NCBI GenBank assembly: GCA_017959485.1
Contig: JAGDAM010000261.1
Coordinates: forward strand, 1-9,033
Length of the DNA stretch: 9,033 nt
Reading direction: 5' to 3'
DNA from: Clostridia bacterium
GTDB taxonomy: Bacteria; Bacillota_A; Clostridia; Oscillospirales; CAG-272
Shown here: positions 6,147 through 9,033 of the stretch, piece after piece
Layout of the letters: every line of letters begins with the position of its first letter
How positions within the stretch are numbered: position 1 is the first letter of the stretch
The notes under the pieces: generated by a model
Database searches by the model: none
The model's input: only the letters and a program-made list of their open reading frames with translations
Told to the model about the DNA's origin: nothing
Position numbers and translations under genes: made by a program

Positions 6147-7757
6147 GCCGAAATGCTCAACGATTCGGGCGATCCCGCCCGCGGAAACGACGGGCCCGAA
6201 GGCAGCGCGTATATCAAAAACTACCGGTCGGCTCTCGCGCGGCTCGTATACGTCGCTGCGGGCACCGGCGACACCGAGGTCTATTTCCCGACTCACACCT
6301 TCTTCGGCTACCGCTATCTCGAAATCGTCGCCGACGGCGACGCCGAGATCACGGGCGTCATAGCCGACGTCATCAGATCGGACGTCGAGGAGACCGGCGA
6401 CTTCTTCTGCGACAACCCCGAAGTCAACCGGCTCTTCTCCAACATAATCTGGGGTATGAGAGGCAACTATCTGTCGGTCCCGACCGACTGCCCTCAGCGC
6501 GACGAACGCCTCGGCTGGACCGGCGACACCCAGATCTTCTGCGGAGCCGCCTCCTATCTCGGCGACGTCGACGGTTTCCTTCGCAAATGGCTGCGCGACG
6601 CCCGCGACTCGCAGGAGGGATACGGCGGCGCCTACTGCGACGTCATCCCGCGCGTCTTCGAGCACCACGGCGGCAACGCGGCGTGGGGAGACGCGGGTCT
6701 CATCGTTCCCTGGCGTCTCTGGCTGATGTACGCCGACCGCGACGCCGTCGCCGAGCATTACGGCTCGATGGAAGAGTACATGAAGTATCTTGAGCAGTTC
6801 GGACTCGAGGGTCCGAACACCGCTTACGGAGACTGGCTCAACTACGACGTCACCGACAAGAGATACATAGCCGTCTGCTACTATTATTACGACGCCGTCC
6901 TGATGGAGAAATTCTCTGCAATAGCCGGAAAACCCGACCGGGCGGAATACTATAAGGAACTCGCCGGAAGGATCGCCGCTCACTGGCGCGAAAGATATTT
7001 CGCCGACGGCCGGCTGACCGTCGCGACCCAGACCGGATACCTGCTTCCCCTCTCCTTCGGACTCGTTTCGGGAAGCGAGCGCGAGGCCTTCATCGAAGAG
7101 CTCAAACGCAAAATCGTCTGCAACGACTACACTCTTTCGACCGGATTCGTCGGCACCGGAATACTCTGCCGGACGCTCAACGAATGCGGACTCGACTCGC
7201 TCGCCTACTCGCTCCTGCTCCAGACCCGCGACCCCTCCTGGCTCTATTCTGTCAGACAGGGCGCGACGACGGTCTGGGAGAGATGGAACTCCTACACGAA
7301 GGAGCGCGGCTTCGGCGACGTCGGCATGAACTCATTCAACCACTACGCATACGGCGCGGTCGCCGAATGGCTCTTCTCGGGAGTCTGCGGCATCCTGCCC
7401 GATCCCGAAAATCCGGGCTTTGAGCGCTTCATAATCCGTCCGAATCCCGATATGCGCCGGGATGACGAAATCCCCGAAGGCCAGAAGCGGATCAACACGG
7501 CCCACGCGACCTATTCGCCGCACTGCGTCTCGGCCGGCGAGGCGATCGAAAGCGGTTGGGAGAGGATCAACGGCTCGGTAGAGTACACCGTCACGGTGCC
7601 CGGGGGAACCGCGGCTGAAGGAAGTTTCCCCGCGGGCAGAACGCTCTCGGTGAACGGTCTTGCATACACTCCCGAAGAACTCGGCGGACGGACCGAAAAC
7701 GGCAGATTCGTATTCCCGCTCGGCCCCGGAAGCTACCGGGTGCTCATCTCGTACTGA
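6129..7757 (+). CDS. C-terminal catalytic part of GH78 alpha-L-rhamnosidase
   Basis: The frame continues after the TGA for 542 codons. It completes the concanavalin-like domain, then carries the (alpha/alpha)6 catalytic barrel from about residue 388 (full-length numbering; [15 protein letters not shown]). The acidic cluster [14 protein letters not shown] spans 413-426, where the GH78 general acid lies. TTVWERW has E677 at the family's general-base position, and [15 protein letters not shown] follows. A C-terminal beta domain ([12 protein letters not shown] to GSYRVLISY) closes the protein, so the catalytic half is intact. The first in-frame ATG is at 6153, inside the beta-domain strand YFAEML, and has no SD before it, so independent re-initiation looks unlikely. 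An ATG at 6125 overlaps the TGA as ATGA but opens a different, arginine-rich, non-homologous frame. Confidence 0.8.
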   Translation, partial: KITVYFAEMLNDSGDPARGNDGPEGSAYIKNYRSALARLVYVAAGTGDTEVYFPTHTFFGYRYLEIVADGDAEITGVIADVIRSDVEETGDFFCDNPEVNRLFSNIIWGMRGNYLSVPTDCPQRDERLGWTGDTQIFCGAASYLGDVDGFLRKWLRDARDSQEGYGGAYCDVIPRVFEHHGGNAAWGDAGLIVPWRLWLMYADRDAVAEHYGSMEEYMKYLEQFGLEGPNTAYGDWLNYDVTDKRYIAVCYYYYDAVLMEKFSAIAGKPDRAEYYKELAGRIAAHWRERYFADGRLTVATQTGYLLPLSFGLVSGSEREAFIEELKRKIVCNDYTLSTGFVGTGILCRTLNECGLDSLAYSLLLQTRDPSWLYSVRQGATTVWERWNSYTKERGFGDVGMNSFNHYAYGAVAEWLFSGVCGILPDPENPGFERFIIRPNPDMRRDDEIPEGQKRINTAHATYSPHCVSAGEAIESGWERINGSVEYTVTVPGGTAAEGSFPAGRTLSVNGLAYTPEELGGRTENGRFVFPLGPGSYRVLISY

Positions 7758-7803
7758 TTTTAATTCGTTAATAAACACTTTACAACACAAGAGGCATATT
7801 CCC
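7758..7803. other. AT-rich gap between rhamnosidase and alaS
   Basis: This 46-nt stretch is much more AT-rich than its flanks and carries the alaS ribosome binding site AAGAGG. I find no T-box leader (far too short), no terminator hairpin and no convincing -35/-10 pair. TTAATA at about 7769 could be a poor -10 but lacks a matching -35. alaS is therefore either transcribed through from 4264 or driven by a weak promoter inside the rhamnosidase gene. Confidence 0.6.
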
Positions 7804-9033
7804 ATGAAGTGGACTTCACTCAACGACATTCGCGAAAAATATCTTTCCTTCTTCGAATCAAAGGGACATCTTCGGCTTCCCTCCTTCCCGCTCATTCCCC
7901 GGAACGACAAGTCGCTCCTGCTCATCAACTCCGGAATGGCGCCGATGAAGAAGTACTTCACCGGCGAGGAGGAGCCGCCTCGGCACAGAGTCACGACCTG
8001 CCAGAAATGCATCCGCACGCCCGACCTCGAGCGCGTCGGACACACCGCCCGCCACGGCACGTTCTTCGAAATGCTGGGCAACTTCTCATTCGGAGACTAC
8101 TTCAAAAAAGAGGCGATTCCGTGGGCGTGGGAATTCCTGACCGTTACGATGGAAATCCCGGCAGAACTGCTCTGGCCCTCGGTCTACGAAAAGGACGACG
8201 AGGCCTACGCGCTCTGGCGCGACGTCATCGGCGTTCCCGAATCGAGGATAGTCCGCCTCGGCAAGGAAGACAACTTCTGGGAGCACGGCCCCGGCCCCTG
8301 CGGCCCCTGCACCGAGATCTATTTCGACCGCGGACCGGCGTACGGCTGCGGTAAGCCCGACTGCAAGCCGGGCTGCGACTGCGACAGATATATGGAAATC
8401 TGGAACAACGTCTTTTCGCAGTTCAACAACGACGGCAAGGGCAATTACACCGAACTCACGCACAAGAACATCGATACCGGTATGGGACTCGAGCGGCTCG
8501 CCTGCGTCATGCAGGGCGTCGACAATATGTTCGAGGTCGACACGATAAGACGGATTATCGACAAAGTGTCCGAAATATCCGGCAAAAAATACGGTTCCGA
8601 CGCGAAACAGGACATTTCAATCCGCGTCGTCACCGACCACACCCGTTCCGCGATGTTCATGATCGCCGACGGCGTCCTTCCCTCAAACGAAGGCCGCGGC
8701 TACGTTCTGCGCCGGATCATCCGCCGCGCCTGCAGGCACGGAAAGATGCTGGGAATCGACCGTCCCTTCCTGACCGAGACCGTCGAGGTTGCGATCGGCG
8801 AGAGCCGCGGCGCCTATCCGGAGCTTGCCGAAAAGCACGACTACATCCTCAAGATTATTTCGGTCGAGGAGGAAAAGTTCGACGCGACACTCGACTCCGG
8901 ACTCGACAAGCTGAACGATATGCTCGCTGCGGTCCCGGCCGGCGCTTCGCTTCCGGGCGACGACGCCTTCCGCCTCTACGACACCTACGGATTCCCGCCA
9001 GACCTGACACGCGAGATCGCCGCCGAGCGCGGC
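7804..9033 (+). CDS. alaS: Alanyl-tRNA synthetase, N-terminal part, 3' end outside window
   Basis: The 410 visible residues cover the class II catalytic core and most of the tRNA-recognition region of AlaRS, which charges tRNA-Ala with alanine. Visible landmarks are [51 protein letters not shown], the motif 2 region [47 protein letters not shown], motif 3 [12 protein letters not shown], and [35 protein letters not shown] Cys-rich insert (C182, C187, C191, C193, then DRYMEIWN) is of the type found in clostridial AlaRS. The frame is open at the right edge, just after [12 protein letters not shown] where the editing half follows. The start at 7804 has AAGAGG at 7789-7794 with 9 nt spacing. The gene begins 46 nt after the rhamnosidase stop, with no terminator, T-box or clear promoter between them. 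Confidence 0.97.
   Translation, partial: MKWTSLNDIREKYLSFFESKGHLRLPSFPLIPRNDKSLLLINSGMAPMKKYFTGEEEPPRHRVTTCQKCIRTPDLERVGHTARHGTFFEMLGNFSFGDYFKKEAIPWAWEFLTVTMEIPAELLWPSVYEKDDEAYALWRDVIGVPESRIVRLGKEDNFWEHGPGPCGPCTEIYFDRGPAYGCGKPDCKPGCDCDRYMEIWNNVFSQFNNDGKGNYTELTHKNIDTGMGLERLACVMQGVDNMFEVDTIRRIIDKVSEISGKKYGSDAKQDISIRVVTDHTRSAMFMIADGVLPSNEGRGYVLRRIIRRACRHGKMLGIDRPFLTETVEVAIGESRGAYPELAEKHDYILKIISVEEEKFDATLDSGLDKLNDMLAAVPAGASLPGDDAFRLYDTYGFPPDLTREIAAERG

Larger units (their letters stand above)
5250..7757 (+). pseudogene. GH78 alpha-L-rhamnosidase gene interrupted by an in-frame TGA (codon 293)
   Basis: The ATG at 5250, with AAAGGA at 5237-5242 and 7 nt spacing, opens a frame of 835 codons ending at the TGA at 7755-7757. 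The frame is broken only by TGA at 6126-6128. The sequence reads ...IFLKAPRG, stop, [12 protein letters not shown]..., and GH78 proteins run continuously through this point (FGQN.VG...GPAG.KI.LR.AE.L), so one family residue has become a stop. No frame change is involved. The protein would otherwise be full length (about 834 residues), without signal peptide and thus cytoplasmic, cleaving terminal alpha-L-rhamnose from imported oligosaccharides or glycosides. A TGA is one base from Ser (TCA), Gly (GGA), Arg (CGA or AGA), Leu, Cys or Trp codons; Ser, Gly or Arg would suit the family here. No second lesion is visible, so the mutation is recent, or it is a sequence error or a readthrough site. It is called a pseudogene on that provisional basis. 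Confidence 0.85.

Noticed and set aside
6125..6793. A 222-codon plus-strand frame starting with an ATG that overlaps the internal TGA as ATGA
   Set aside because: The translation is low-complexity and arginine-rich with no family resemblance, and it lies wholly over the conserved GH78 frame. The ATGA is coincidental.
6045..6983. Long antisense frame of 312 codons under the rhamnosidase
   Set aside because: Its Val/Gly/Asp-rich translation is the reverse-frame shadow of GC-rich coding sequence, with no motifs or SD, against a clearly homologous sense gene.
7725..7740. CCCGG-AAGCTA-CCGGG inverted repeat near the rhamnosidase stop as a terminator
   Set aside because: The 5-bp stem is inside the coding sequence (GPGSYRV), and the short T stretch begins 17 nt later, so it lacks intrinsic terminator geometry.

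Overview
The window looks like a chromosomal segment from a GC-rich member of the Clostridia (Firmicutes), probably an uncultured gut or rumen type. I infer this from four things: sigma-A promoters that match consensus in an AT-rich gap between GC-rich genes; strong AGGAGG-type ribosome binding sites; the gene order miaA, HlyD-like adaptor, yggS/ylmE, which resembles the clostridial sepF/ylm neighbourhood; and a clostridial-style Cys-rich segment in AlaRS. No rRNA, tRNA, CRISPR array, insertion sequence or phage gene is visible.

Layout. Two operons diverge from one intergenic region of about 150 bp (4179-4326). The leftward operon has an uncharacterised 332-residue protein, miaA (tRNA dimethylallyltransferase), a membrane-anchored HlyD/barrel-sandwich adaptor and a YggS-type PLP homeostasis protein that runs off the left edge. 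Its junctions are tight: an ATGA overlap, 3 nt and 20 nt. The rightward operon has a diacylglycerol-kinase-family lipid kinase, a GH78 alpha-L-rhamnosidase gene (ATGA overlap) and, 46 nt later, alaS, which runs off the right edge. The two promoters are back to back, each a TTGACN-17 bp-TATAAT element, with only 7 bp between their -35 hexamers.

The most notable anomaly is in the rhamnosidase. Its reading frame is continuous over 835 codons except for one TGA at codon 293 (6126-6128). Homology is preserved on both sides in the same frame, including the catalytic acidic motifs downstream. TGA acts as a normal stop elsewhere in the window, so general recoding is unlikely. A recent nonsense mutation, a sequencing or assembly error, or programmed readthrough remain possible. 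A perfect 7-bp AT hairpin begins at the next base.

Functionally the window is mostly housekeeping: tRNA modification and charging, PLP homeostasis, lipid phosphorylation, and envelope or division-associated functions. It also carries one orphan glycoside hydrolase and one unknown protein. I found no convincing new multi-gene system. The items most worth checking are the interrupted rhamnosidase, the compact divergent promoter and the unknown gene that heads the miaA operon.
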